Source: Acestrorhynchus altus (Eukaryota; Chordata; Actinopteri; Characiformes; Acestrorhynchidae). From it: a stretch of 64,000 nucleotides of DNA. Positions 1-11,954 of the stretch are shown piece after piece. Position 1 is the stretch's first letter. Each line of letters starts with the position of its first letter. The stretch spans positions 20,036,783 through 20,100,782 of the forward strand of contig CM067508.1 of NCBI GenBank assembly GCA_034509495.1, read 5' to 3'. A program made the position numbers and the translations under genes. The notes under the pieces are model-generated. The model worked only from the letters and a program-made list of their open reading frames with translations, did not search any database and was not told the origin of the DNA.

Positions 1-544
1 GTTTTAAGAATTAATAAAATAATTTAGACCACTTTACATTATATTATTTTAACCCTTGTACTTTTAGAACCTTGTTGCTTTCAGGAGAAGCAGTGGTGCT
101 GGTTTTTGTTCTGTTGGGAAGGATACCCAATAATGGTTGGTCCTGGTATAGCTGTGTATCTGGAAGCTGGACACTAATGGATAAACACTCAACCCCACAC
201 TGCCCATTCAATGGAGCCTGAGAGGATCTGCAAAGAAGAATGGGAGAAACCTCCCAAAAACATACTCAAAAAGACTTGAGGCTATATTTGCTGCTTCAAA
301 AAAGTATTGAGCAAAGGGTATAAATACGTATATACATGTTACATTTTTGTGTTTCATTTGTAAGTTTGTAACATAAAATGTGCAAAAAGTGAAGCACTGT
401 GAATATTTTCCAGATGCACTGTAACTGACTTGGTAACATAGACATTTCTTCATTCAAAAAACAGTACATAATTCAGTTTTGATCAAGAAATAATACTTGA
501 AGCAAGAAGAAATCTGCCAGTGGAAAAAAACACTTTCACTAGAT
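1..544. other. no feature recognised
   Basis: AT-rich DNA. The open frames are short and match nothing I know. Confidence 0.5.
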
Positions 545-780
545 TCAATTATTTCAACACAGTTAAAATAAGTTAACCTTTAGAACCCTAGGCCATTATG
601 CATTATGCTTTTGTGGGTTGACTTTTTTCACAAAGAAGTGAATAGAAATTAAGGGTACATCTTGTAGTTTGTTATGATATGTGTATCATGTCTATAGGTC
701 ACTCTGATTCTGAGTTATGAAATCTAGAAAACAGCATATAACTGCCAGCAAAGTGCTTCAGGTTCTAAGAGTTAATAACA
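545..780 (+). repeat. unclassified dispersed repeat, copy 1
   Basis: The segment running through GATATGTGTATCATG, TCACTCTGATTCTGAG and AACAGCATATAACTGCC recurs near 13,215-13,345 and, inverted, near 49,740-49,830 and 1,960-2,060. It has no coding content. Confidence 0.6.
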
Positions 781-1089
781 AGTTAAATAATTTTACAATA
801 TTCTTAAATCAATGTAAAAATAAGAAATACTAAATATTTAGCTTATTTATATATTTAGATTTAAGAGAGGTTTAGCTTTTTCACAGTGTAAAACAAATGT
901 GTGAGTGTAAAAAAATCTTAATCTTTATAATTTTATAAACCTTTAAAGAAAAATAAAAGATTCTTCATTTTCAGGTTTCTATTAGAAAATGATTCTTTAA
1001 AGAATCATTTCTAGAACCATGATTTTAATGTATGCTTTTATTGTATGTCACAAAAATGAAAAAGACAAAAGAAAATTTGAGATAAAACA

Positions 1090-1560
1090 TTTTGCATGGC
1101 ATTGATAATATAGGAGCTCAGACAACACCCCAACTCCTCTATGCAGACAGATACTGGCCTACAGGTCAATCTTCCTCTAGTCCATCTCTGTCCATCTCTG
1201 CCAGGCAAAGCAACAGGCGCAGGCTGTTTGTGCACAACCTGGAGGAGGGAAGAGGGGCAGTGACAGCCTGGTGCTGATTGCTGGCCATAAATCAGCTGTC
1301 GCCTTCTGCCCAGTGCACTGCCCACTGGGGTTAAAGCAACATCAGACCAGAGAAGAGGAGAGAGAGAGGGAGGGGAGCCAGCGTAAACGTCCCTAACCCC
1401 ACCCTGTCAAACATGACAAATCCTGGGCCAAGGAAGTCTTTTGGCACAAGTGAGAGTCTCTTTGTCCAAGCACAGCGTCCATCAGTCTCCCCAGTCACTG
1501 TCCACACCACTGCTCAGGCTGACAGCACTTTCTGCTGTGTGATAAATTCTTTTCTACGCA
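1090..1560. other. non-repetitive block, function unknown
   Basis: Balanced-composition sequence without the repeats that fill its surroundings. Overlapping short open frames on both strands match no family I recognise. It may be conserved noncoding DNA. Confidence 0.3.
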
Positions 1561-1899
1561 GAGATGTTTTTACTGGGGGGCTGTGTATACTTTAACATTG
1601 GGCTTTGGTTTTATTGTCATGTTTAGAATAGCAGGTTAATTTGTTTACTGTTGGTTTCTCATGCTTCCTCTCCCTCCTTCTCTTTCTCAGAACTAAAGAT
1701 AGTTCTGAAGGCATGAGTTGTATTCTGTAGCTCGTAAGTCTTTCAGAGACAGCAGTGCAATCAAAACATAACCAGCATGAGTCAGCAAGAAAGTGGACAG
1801 AATGGAGTATGTTTACTTTTGCTTGTGTGTGTGGACACTTTAGTCAGGTTTTGTGAAACAGTGCTGTGTGTATGTGTGTAAAGACCCTAACAGGGTTAG

Positions 1900-2240
1900 A
1901 GAAGCAGGGCTATATAATACATTAGGTTCTTCATGTTCATTTGAAGACGGGTTGAAAAACCTCTCACCTTCAAATCTCAGAACCTAAAATCAGCACTTTG
2001 CAGGCAGCTATATGCCATTTTCTATGCTTCGTAACCTAGGGACAGAGTAGCCAACAGACATTATACTCATCACATAAAAAAGACTTACTATATGTAACCA
2101 CTGTGGGATGATTAGTAAGAATTCCAGTGAGTAATCAGTGAGTAATCCAGCTCAAATTACAGCTAAAATTCACAAAGTTCCAACTGAATTAAATCCCAGT
2201 TAAATTGCCAAAGGAGCCATCCAGTTTCAAAAACCCAAAC
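1900..2240 (-). repeat. unclassified dispersed repeat, inverted copy
   Basis: Contains TCCAACTGAATTAAATCCCA, the inverse of the segment near 4,235-4,270, and GCAGCTATATGCC, the inverse of the 545-780 copy. Confidence 0.55.
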
Positions 2241-2789
2241 ATCTCATTACATTACATCTCAAATGAAGACAAATTTGAATAGCCTAGGATCTCTTGAAAA
2301 TAACATTACCTGGTCTCCTATAAATGCTTGTTTAATGATTTGGCAAATAAAAGTATGTCAAATTATGAAAACATACAGCAAAAATAGCATAGGGATCTAA
2401 AGTTTAACTGATGATTCAAGTATCAGTCATCTGCCTCTCATCTATATTTGGTGGATATATTTGGTGGATATATTTGGTGGATTGATATATTTGGTGGATT
2501 GGCACATCAGTCATGTGTGAAATTAACCAAAGGACACACTTCAGAATCACTTCAGAAAGCAGTAACCAAGATTGATTTGAACATTTTAATATAAAATGTA
2601 GGTAGTAAATGTATGTTGTATGGAAGGTGATGTGAAATTTAAAGACCGCCAGTGAAATCACTGATAATGTAGCAAAAACACAGTCTGGTAGCTGGTTGTG
2701 TTCTTTTGATAAAGGGACAGGGGGCCCAGCTTCGCTTGTGATTTTGGAATTAACAAGCAGCCAGCACATCGTACCCTGAGATGGCTTGG

Positions 2790-2828
<39 letters not shown>

Positions 2829-2871
2829 ATAATAATAATAATAATAATAACAACAAAGAAAAAGAAGAGTA

Positions 2872-2903
<32 letters not shown>

Positions 2904-2944
2904 TAATAATATTATTATTAATAATAATAATAATAATAATAATA
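2790..2944. repeat. (TAC)n/(TAA)n and palindromic (ATT)n-(AAT)n microsatellites
   Basis: About 12 TAC units pass into TAA units to 2850. After a short gap, ATT units pass into AAT units at 2872-2944, making a self-complementary tract. Confidence 0.95.
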
Positions 2945-3039
2945 TAGTTGAACCATTACAAATGAAATGTTTAATCACTTAATGTCACTGTTAGCAATAT
3001 TAACAACAGTATCCAAACAAAAGAGCATTCTGAGAACGA

Positions 3040-3440
3040 TTCCCTCCTAGGAGTCTGTGACTTGATGGAAAAAAGACATTGAATTGTTGTGGCTCTTGAA
3101 TAAGAGCAGGAAGTCGCCCCTCTTGCCCCCTGTTTTCTCCTCTGTCTGCACCATCCATCACTGGGCTGCCTGAAGGCTTTAGCCTGGCCTGGTCATTCAC
3201 CTTTCCCACGTGAATCACCCCAATGGCCAGCATGGAAGTGCAGTAAAATGACTATGTCCCGCTCTAATTTGATCCCAAATAGAACATTTCTCCTGTGCCA
3301 GTCCTGAGGGGAGGAAACAGTTCCTGCCTGGGGCTGCATGCAAAGCAGCTGCCTGCTCCATGCTGCTGCTGTCTTCCTGCTAAACACTCACTCTGAACCA
3401 CTCTGTGGCACTCCATCAAATGCTTTCAGTCCCTGTTTCA
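3040..3440. other. non-repetitive block with E-box and ETS-like site
   Basis: A balanced-composition stretch between repeats. It holds CCCACGTGAA near 3207 and GCAGGAAGTC near 3106. Two short minus-strand frames match no known protein. Possible regulatory DNA. Confidence 0.3.
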
Positions 3441-3574
3441 TGACTGATTATCATTTAAGAGCTAGTGCAAGCCAGTGTGTGTTACCAGGGAAGCAGTGCC
3501 TACATGGTTAATGATCAGGGTTGTTGGGTCAACAGCTTCCACTGTAGACTCCACAGGTGATCCACAGGTGACTA

Positions 3575-4330
3575 TGCAATATGTTGAGAAGACTTTACTT
3601 GAACTGTACAATTAATGAAAGTAAACTGCCACATATTTTGATATTCATTATATTTATTGTGACATATTTCATCCCTTTTTGTTTTTTGATGTTGATACTG
3701 CAATACTGGTAAAACAAAAAAGGCTCAAAACTTTACTTGAAACTTGAAACTTTATATGTTATAAATATAATATATGAATGACAGTCACGTCAGATATTAT
3801 TTTCATTTTTTTTATTTTACTTATAAAGATGAAAAAACACTTTACATCTTTAATTAAATCCTTTTGCAAAAGGTAATCCAGAGGATTTTATCGCTGAAAA
3901 TGTAAGAATTTACTTGACAGTTACTTGACATCAGTCCAAATAAAATAAAATAAAAACAATCATAACATCCTGTATTTTATTTTTTGTTTGTTTGTTTGTT
4001 GTTATTTACATATGTATCCGTATTATCCCTTCTCAAGACTTTTAATAAATTTGAACACAGTGTGAGCAAAGAAAAAGAGCAAATAGCCCCACCCTTGTCA
4101 TTTTCCTCTATAATCCAATATCTGGGTCAGTCATGTCATTAGCTCACCCTCTGTCATTGATCAGTCTACATGAGTCTACATAAAGGTTGAGCACGTACAC
4201 ATGGACAGAGCAGTAAACACGCATCTTTGGCATTTGAACTGGGATTTAATTCAGTTGGAATTGAGTGGATTTTAGCTGTTTTCTAAGTTGGATTACTCAC
4301 TGATAGTTCATCACACACTGAATTGAAGAG
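3575..4330 (+). repeat. unclassified dispersed repeat, long copy
   Basis: The segments 4045-4110 and 4180-4215 recur at 12,262-12,340 and 13,105-13,165, where a hAT element splits them. The 4240-4300 part recurs inverted at 2,110-2,200 and 49,865-49,930. Confidence 0.65.
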
Positions 4331-4689
4331 AGGTATAGTAGTTTTTTATGATAAGTGTGTTGGGGTTTCCAAACCATCCCCTGAGTTAATGGCACTTCAC
4401 AATTAATTTAGACACTGCTATCCAATGATTTTTGGCATTGCACAATAATGGTACTATTGGCACTGTAGATGTTAGTTGCATTTCACCACTTTGTACTGAC
4501 CAATGACAATAAAGCTGAATCTATACCACAAAAAGTCCTTATCTATTACTACTTTTATTTCTTTTAGCTGTACTAAAATATCTTATTACTGCTACTAATA
4601 AACAAAATCAATAGTTATTGTTTTAATCATAATGTATTTGTTTTATGCACAAAATGTATAATGTGGGTATTATTTTGTACCTCATCTAT

Positions 4690-4830
4690 AAATGTCAGTG
4701 GTACAATATTGTACTTCTGGTGCATAATAGTACCTTAACTGGTACAAAAAAACCCACACTTATTTATTATGGTACTTTATTGTACCATAATAAGGTACCA
4801 CCCCAGTGACAAGTTCTGTACTCTTTTAAT
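4690..4830 (+). repeat. short fish repeat (GGTACTTTATTGTACC type)
   Basis: Contains GGTACTTTATTGTACC followed by AGTGACAAGTTCTGTACTC. The same arrangement recurs at 53,480-53,560. Confidence 0.65.
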
Positions 4831-4849
4831 AATGAATTTTTTTTTTTAC

Positions 4850-5420
4850 CTTATGTAATCGAAGTGTAGGATCAATGCCTTGGGCACTTTTAGCTGTAAT
4901 AACTTTCCATCAACAAGCCCCATTTACAATCAGTAAATCAAACCCCCTCACACTGAGTACACTCAAATCTGGCAGAGGCTGTTTTAGACTCAGCATGTTC
5001 CTTCACTACTTGTACAGATAAGCCCTGAGGGGTTTCTAAGTCAACACACATGCAGAGAGTGTTTTTCAGCGCTACTGCTGAAAGGCCACACCATCTTCTG
5101 GCAGAGCGCAGGGCGTCAGGGCTAATTTATAGTGTGCGGTGAGGATGGCTGTTTGGCTGGGCAAGGCAGGCTGCAGCCCAGAGGAGAAGTATGGAATGGA
5201 GAGTTACAGTAAAGAGACAGGGGGTCGTGAACCACTGACCAGCCAGTCAGCACATTCAGCCATAGAGCTTTTATAATACTCCACCTTAGTCATACTGTAT
5301 GAACAATTATAGAGGCTCTGCCTAAAGATCTCAAAGTGTTTTCCTGAGAGCTGATATTTCCCTGCAAACCTTTCCTTATTCACCAGAATAAGAGATGACA
5401 AGCAAAAGAATAGTGCAAAC
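4850..5420. other. no gene seen
   Basis: Mixed-composition DNA. The minus frame at 5204-5422 has no recognisable similarity. Confidence 0.4.
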
Positions 5421-5836
5421 ACTACATGTCCAACTATTTGTGGACACCCCTTCTAATGAATGTTTGAGCAACTTTACCTTACTGCCATTGCTAAAAGGAA
5501 ATGTGTGAATGCACACACAGCTTGTCATGCACCAGTAAATGAAATACTGTCAATAGAACAAGCCCCTCTGGAACAACTCTCTTGTTGGTGAATGCTATCA
5601 AATCCTCACAGCAATGTTCTATAATCCAGTAGAAAGCATTCCCTTGACAGTAGAGTTACACCAACAAAAGCAGGATAAACCCTTTATTGTTGCTCTTCAC
5701 CAACTGATATTCTGAGTGAACAGCAAAGCACTTTTGTAAGTCACTCTGGATAAGGGCATCTGCTAAATGCCATAAACGTAAATGTAAATGTAATTGTTGA
5801 ATGAGCAGGTGTCCCGAAACTTTTGTCTATATATGT
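5421..5836 (+). mobile_element. non-autonomous DNA transposon, family M, with embedded LINE-type tail
   Basis: Opens CTACATGTCCAACTATTTG with TGGACACCCC and closes GGTGTCCCGAAACTTTTG, imperfect inverted ends. At 5725-5795 it holds a TAAGTCACTCTGGATAAGGG tail typical of fish L2-type LINEs and SINEs. Related copies lie at 21.1, 25.2, 31.2, 45.0, 47.3 and 58.7 kb. Confidence 0.75.
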
Positions 5837-5949
5837 ATTTGAAGAAGCAGTATGCAGATTTTTTTCAGCTGTGCATGTGCATATGTTGGCATGCTGAGAA
5901 ATATAGAAACAACATCTGAAGAGAAAGATGTATGGGGACTGAGGCATTG

Positions 5950-7090
5950 AGGATGAGGGTTTTATACAAGTATGGGATAAGCAGAATTATGCAGTTCCAA
6001 AGTCCACCAAAGTTCCATAGTGGTGTGGAGCATCAACAGGAGTTAAGCTGTAACTGATACATATTGTTTCTATATATAGGCAGGAGCACCAGTCTGAGGT
6101 GTTTTGTTTTTCTCATATAACCTCCCATCCGGTGGGTTTGAGTGGTCAGATGGTCTGTGTTTTTTTTTTCTTTCTCTCAGATGCACATCTATCTGTCAAA
6201 ATGTGGGCTAGCCTCCAGACGAGGTCATAAGGTTGTCTCCGGAGGGCTTGGCCTGGAGAGAGGTCACACTCCTTACATGCTATTGATCACCAGGTCAGCG
6301 AGACAGGATGCTGATAACATCCTGCAAAGAACCCTTAAACATCTTCCCTCCTTAAATACCCTCAGATTTGTGAAGCTTAGTTTAATGTTAGTTTAACTCT
6401 CTATTATTCAATCAACCCAAAACACTTTCTCTTTTCTGCTCACTCCTTTTACTTTGCGACTGTGCGTATGTTTTTTTGAGTGTGTGTAATCTGTAGTAGA
6501 GGTGTGTATACTGACAGTGTCTTAACCAAACCTCATTTACAAAATGGTAACCTTTACAGTCGTAAATGATAGTAGCATGCAATGGTGCTCAAGATCAAGT
6601 TGGACTGTTCCTATTGGTCACTTGAAATATTCACAAAATATTTTCTGGTGATCAACAAAACAAATGTTATTCTAATGATTGGAGTGTGTATATCATAAAG
6701 TTCACAAATTATGAATAATTTCGTTAAAAAGAAATACTTTCAGTGCAAGCCAATGTAAAAAGATTTTAATGTAAGTTGAGATCTGCTTTCCAACAGGAAT
6801 CCACAAGATTTGTTGGTCCCTTCACAACATTGTGCAGTATTGAACAAAATCTTAATGTCACGTGTGGGACAAACAGGAGAGGATGGGAGCAGGATTCTCA
6901 GAGTGTCTGAATCAAAAAGTGGAATTCGAACATGTTTTCGAGAGCACTATAGCCTCCCAGAATGCACTCAGAATTTATAGTAAACATCATAACTCACAGC
7001 ATATGTGGACTAAATGCATTGTTTTGAGTTTTGTTATTAAGCAAAAGACGAAATGAAGCTGATGACATTTGCTCAAATAAGCCAATGAGA
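5950..7090. other. no gene seen; possible spurious exon at 6181-6293
   Basis: 6181-6293 has a good pyrimidine tract plus CAG on its left and AG|GTCAGC on its right, with an open frame starting MHIYLSKCGLASRRG. No family is recognised. Confidence 0.25.
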
Positions 7091-7094
7091 TTTG

Positions 7095-7350
7095 CAAGCT
7101 GCTGGATGCTGTGAATTTGAGATATTTTTCCATGTACAAGTGCATCTCAGATATTTTAAATTTAGAAAAAGTTTATTTTTAGAATGGTAAAGGTTTATTT
7201 TTTGTTCATAATTAATTAAAGGTAAACTAATATCAATATATTCTATTCTATTCAAATATTTTTTAATGAACTCATGAACATGAATAAACCTTTTCACAAT
7301 ATTATAATCTGAGATCCAGGTTTTTACCAGTATGTTATGGTTTATAATCA
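7095..7350. mobile_element. Tc1-derived MITE-like repeat
   Basis: Family of 'GTGCATCTCAG...' type with inner TTTATTTTTTGTTCATAATT and an end GAGATCCAGGTTTTT. Relatives lie at 7.43, 22.7, 41.5, 59.7 and 63.6 kb. Confidence 0.5.
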
Positions 7351-7424
7351 ATATAACAATGAAAGACTATTCCATGGACTGCACAAGTCTTTACTAACTT
7401 CATTTCAGAAATCAGTCCATGTGT

Positions 7425-7800
7425 GTATGAAGTTTAAAACATATTAGTGGATCTCAGTGCATTTTTTTGTTTATAATTTAATTTAAATGTTTTAACTTTT
7501 ACATTACATTTAAAGTTATATACATAATAATTAGTAATAACGATTAGAGAAGACACTAAACATGGTCTTAAATGAGGTTTGCAGATTAGTTATTTGTACA
7601 TACTATTTTATTATAATATATGGAATATCAGATAAGTTCATTTGTGTTATTCAGAAAGTTAAACATATTTTATATTCATTACATGTAATATTTCAGTTTT
7701 ATCAGTATGGCTTACAGCTCATGAAATTCAGAAATCCACTTCCTTTCAAATTCCTTTGTTTATTAAAATATTGTTTTTGAGTTTAAATAAATTCAGTAAT
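7425..7800 (+). mobile_element. Tc1-derived MITE-like repeat
   Basis: Contains GTGGATCTCAGTGCATTT near its start and ATATTTCAGTTTTATCAG with GCTCATGAAATTCAGAAATC inside, matching the 22.7 and 41.5 kb copies. It adjoins the 7,095 copy in the other orientation. Confidence 0.5.
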
Positions 7801-8039
7801 ACATTCTGAACTTTTCCCACAAAATTCCTATTTTGTAGGGACATTAGTATACAATACGAGTCAGCTTAAGCTTAATTGTAAATGTAAATATTTTTCAGTG
7901 TTGAATCACCATTTCAAATTAGTCCTAGACTAGTTGTAGTGCTTCAAGAAGACACTAAACTCTAAGAGCCTTAGAGGTTCATCACTGTATGTATGATACA
8001 GACATATACACAGATCCAGGCCTGGGATCTACATATTAG

Positions 8040-8090
8040 ACAGCAAATCACCAGTCAGTTCTTGAAGTTGATGTGTTGAAAGCATATGAA
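8040..8090 (+). mobile_element. Tc1 transposon fragment
   Basis: CAGTCAGTTCTTGAAGTTGA followed by TGTGTTGAAAGCA is the leader just before the transposase of a common fish Tc1 family. Nothing of the transposase follows. Confidence 0.55.
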
Positions 8091-8697
8091 TTTAAAACAT
8101 TTTGACCGCAAAAATGCATGTTGCTCCCTCCCAAAATGCTGCTGGTGATTCTTCAAAACATATTTGAATGTGTCACGCCTAATATATAGTCTGTAGACCA
8201 GAACACTGACTACACCCATTCTTTCACTGGACTACCACTTTATTCCCAAATTTGATTCCCACTTAGATTTCATTTTGACTCTGTACACCAATCAGCAAGG
8301 TTTAAACAAGTTTAGTCCTTACATGGTTTGATTGGAACCATGAGTGATCAGATATTTAAAAAAAAAAAGTGCCAGGTTCCAAATTTTCTTAATGGAAAAA
8401 CAAAAAGCCAAGCTGAGTTGGGTAAAGTAGGTCCCAGGCAATGGAAAATAGCCATTACAGGACTACAGGATATTCCGCTAATGTAAGTCTTGGTACCATG
8501 TGACACCTTTAAAAAAATAATAGACTTTAACTGAATAATCGTGAGAGTCTAATTTCAGACCTTCATATCAGTCCTGGTCCTGTCATGGCTGTCCTGCTGA
8601 AGGTCATGTGTGGTTCAGGAGGATCTAGATGAATGATGAATGAGTGCTCTTCTGCTTCTCTCAAGGAGAAGAGGCAGGAAACTGTAACTCAGCACAG

Positions 8698-8699
<2 letters not shown>

Positions 8700-8741
<42 letters not shown>

Positions 8742-8837
8742 CTAACTCTATTTCTGGATACAGGAAGAAATAAAGAAGGTTCACTCTGGTAGGGTACTTC
8801 TTCAGCCAGGCTGTGACAGTGAGGCCTTACAGTGCAG

Positions 8838-8911
<74 letters not shown>
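8700..8911. repeat. (TC)n at 8700-8736 and (TG)n at 8839-8911
   Basis: Pure dinucleotide runs about 100 nt apart. The open frames across them are artefacts. Confidence 0.97.
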
Positions 8912-8913
<2 letters not shown>

Positions 8914-9111
8914 CCAGCAATGGAGTGTGACCCTGGATGTATGGATGTCAACGGATGGGGTGGGGGGGTATCACTCCTGTGTAGGTACATAAATACTCGT
9001 CTATAAACCCATTGACTGACACACTTTCTTTCTCTCTCACACACATACTAGTACACACATTTGGACACATCCATCATGAGACATTAATTGCAATCTATAA
9101 ATGTGCCTATT

Positions 9112-9180
<69 letters not shown>

Positions 9181-9296
9181 GCACGCACGCACGCACGCAC
9201 GCACACACATATACACACACCATGGGCCCTGTGGGGTTCTTCTGCAGGCAGTGTCATCCTGAGAGAACCCAGTTGTCTGAGTGTTTACACCATGCT

Positions 9297-9350
<54 letters not shown>

Positions 9351-9368
9351 TCTTTCTCTCTCTCTCTC
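9112..9368. repeat. (AC)n-(GCAC)n at 9112-9220 and (CT)n at 9299-9368
   Basis: The AC run changes to seven GCAC units, then back. The CT run carries a few interruptions at its right end. Confidence 0.97.
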
Positions 9369-9565
9369 CACTGCAGGAATGGATGAAGGTCGTATTAGAC
9401 TCATAAATATGCCAGTGAGTGTGAGGGAGATGGCCACTGATGGATTTACACTGCTGCTGAATTTAACAGCTCTGTCTGTCTTTCTGTTTGTCTCTGTCAG
9501 AAAAGCTTTATTGGCATGTCCCTAGTAAATTGTGGTGATGCCAAAGCATGTAAATCTATCATAAA

Positions 9566-9566
<1 letters not shown>

Positions 9567-9650
<84 letters not shown>

Positions 9651-9653
9651 GAG
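9567..9653. repeat. (CA)n-(GA)n compound microsatellite
   Basis: About 25 CA units followed directly by about 17 GA units. Confidence 0.97.
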
Positions 9654-9929
9654 TTAACCACACAAATTCATATATACATATATAAACAGTAACTAAATTC
9701 TGACTATATAATTACTTGTATTTTTTATTTACACAAAAAAAACAGAGTGACCACTGAAACCTGACCATCAGATCCAACCCACTTTGGCAGTTGTTTTCAT
9801 CTTCTAGCCAGAACAGCATATTGCCCATCCTTCAGTAATAGTTTCAGGTCAATTGTTTCAAAAAGATAAAAATTACTGATCTTTTTGGTGTTCCAGCTTG
9901 GAAGAGCCTTTAGCTATTTGCCCTCTGAC

Positions 9930-10140
9930 CAATGACTGTAGAAAACATAGTGATACCATTTCTTGATCACATTTGCAACCAAAGTCTGCACAGCAGAGAC
10001 AAAGAGACCTTTATTGAATTTACAGTGCAGAAGCAAAATGAAATTTACCCCTGGATTCCCAGTTTGTCCAGTAAGTGTAATGTTTCAACAGTAAGCACAG
10101 CAAGTGGATTTTAAGTAAGTTCCATTACAACTCAGCTTCT
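9930..10140 (+). repeat. dispersed repeat shared with 48.2-48.4 kb
   Basis: TTTACAGTGCAGAAGC, GTAAGTGTAATGTTTCAACA and AAGTTCCATTACAAC recur in the same order and with minor changes at 48,310-48,405. Unclassified. Confidence 0.6.
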
Positions 10141-10149
10141 CTATTTAAT

Positions 10150-11070
10150 GCCCAGCAAGGATGTAGTGATGCAGATCCTGCAGATCAAAGCTCTTTTCCA
10201 GCCAAAGCTGTCAGTCACTTCATTTGTAAGTGTAACCCTGCATTCGTACAATATAGCAGAGACACTGGATCACATTTGTTAATGTTAGTTAATGGTGTGA
10301 TGCCCTTTTACTTCTTTCTTTTCCAATGCTGAAATTGAGATCATTCAGTCTCACTGACATAAAAATAATGCACCAATCGAATAGAAAGTGAATGAATGTA
10401 ATGATGACATATGTACATGATTAAAATATTAGAGTGAACATGTATTTTTATTGGGAAACTGTACAAGGTTCAAGTACCCTGTTGGGCCTCTAGTCTGGAT
10501 ACAAGATTAGATAAGAGTGGGCATGTCATCCTGCAGCACATTTGACCACAGATGGGCCTGTAGTTCCTGTACAAAGCTCCCACCTGGTCTCATAAATTGT
10601 GACGTTCTTGTAATTTATGGTTAGAAAAAAAGAATAAAATAGTAAGTATGGAATTTATGTGTATAAAACACACAATGTGGAAAAAAGAAATATAGAGAGA
10701 ACAGGATATACTAGTACATACATATTAGGACTTGAGTAATGCACTGAGTACAGGGAATAAGACAGGGTTTGACCTGCTGTGAACAGACAGTAAACAAGGT
10801 TTAAACCAGGGTTCACAGGGTTCTCTGAAAGAGTGAAGGCTGGGTGCTGCAGGTTGTTCTTTGCTGATCTATATCTGGACCTCTGGGACAGGCACACCAG
10901 GGAGAGATTCAGAGATTAGATTCCTGTTTGTGATGGAAGTGTGAAGGCTGTATGTCATACTCAGTCAACATTGATGAATAATGTAGTCAAAGGAGTAACT
11001 TTCATGGCATGATGATAGCTGTTGAAATTATCTAAGGTTCAGGTAATGCCATGCAGAAAGATCCATCTAC
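10150..11070. other. no gene seen
   Basis: AT-rich intergenic DNA. The minus frame at 10655-10897 has no recognisable similarity. Confidence 0.4.
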
Positions 11071-11079
11071 TGCATGACA

Positions 11080-11560
11080 ATTTAGTTGATTTCTGTTACT
11101 TGCTCTGTGCAGTAATGGTTACACAAATATAATCTTAATTGAAGAGTCATTAGAAGGAGGCCTAACCTGTCATTTTGTTACAAAAGTTCAAAGAACTGCA
11201 GAACATCAAGAGAAGCCAGACTGATAAAGTCAAATAGAAGCCATTTAGCCACAATCAGCAAATGTATTAGAAAAAATTACCTGCAAACTAAAGCTTGGGG
11301 GTGGATAAGTCATGTATTGCTAGTGGCATTGTATTTTACAGGTGGAGGGAAGAATGGACATAAAATACCTGGTACAATGCTGAAGCTGAAGATAGGATGA
11401 CTTCTGCAACTGAATAAAGGTCCAAAACACACTTCAAAACAACCATGTGCTACCTAAAGAGACCAACTGAAGCTTATTGATGGCCCAGGCAGCCTTAACA
11501 GTGAAGCATGTCCCAATCAAATTTCAGGACTAGGCCTTTGGCAAAGTGTAAGGCTATGAC
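11080..11560 (+). mobile_element. Tc1-like transposase relic
   Basis: Frameshifted remnant. The segments GAAGAGTCATTAGAAGGAGG, AGCTTGGGGGTGGAT, GGAGGGAAGAATGG and AAAACACACTTCAAAACAAC match, in order, a fish Tc1 family, including the region coding its DNDPKHTSK motif (here degraded). No intact frame survives. Confidence 0.65.
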
Positions 11561-11599
11561 CAGAATGGATTTTTCATTTTAGGGCACTAATGAGTATTT

Positions 11600-11700
11600 A
11601 CAGTGTCTGTGTAAATTACTATATTACTATATTACTATATTATATTACTTTAATTAATTAATTACTATATTACTATATTACTATATTACTGGTAATTTAT
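11600..11700. repeat. degenerate (TTACTATA)n tract
   Basis: Repeated TTACTATA with AATT interruptions. Confidence 0.8.
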
Positions 11701-11954
11701 AGTAAACATTGTAGCTCAATACATGAGCTAAATATGAACAAGAATGCAACTGTGAGTCTTGTTACAAAGCAACACAGTTGAACGAATGGAGTTGTTAACA
11801 TTTCCTCACAGAGTTAGCTAAGCCAAATGGAAAGGTGTTTTCCCATGTAACATTAGTTCATTAATGGGAGGCCTATGTTTGTAAGCAGCATAGCCAAAGA
11901 TTAGTCCATTTACAGCCCAGAGCTTTTTCCAACTTTACCTTTGAACTCCTTGGC

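Noticed and set aside
2416..2856. 146-codon minus-strand frame starting with Leu and Val runs
   Set aside because: The runs are translated trinucleotide repeats and the remainder matches nothing.
6181..6293. Possible exon with good splice-like borders
   Set aside because: No protein similarity is recognised and there are no partner exons nearby.
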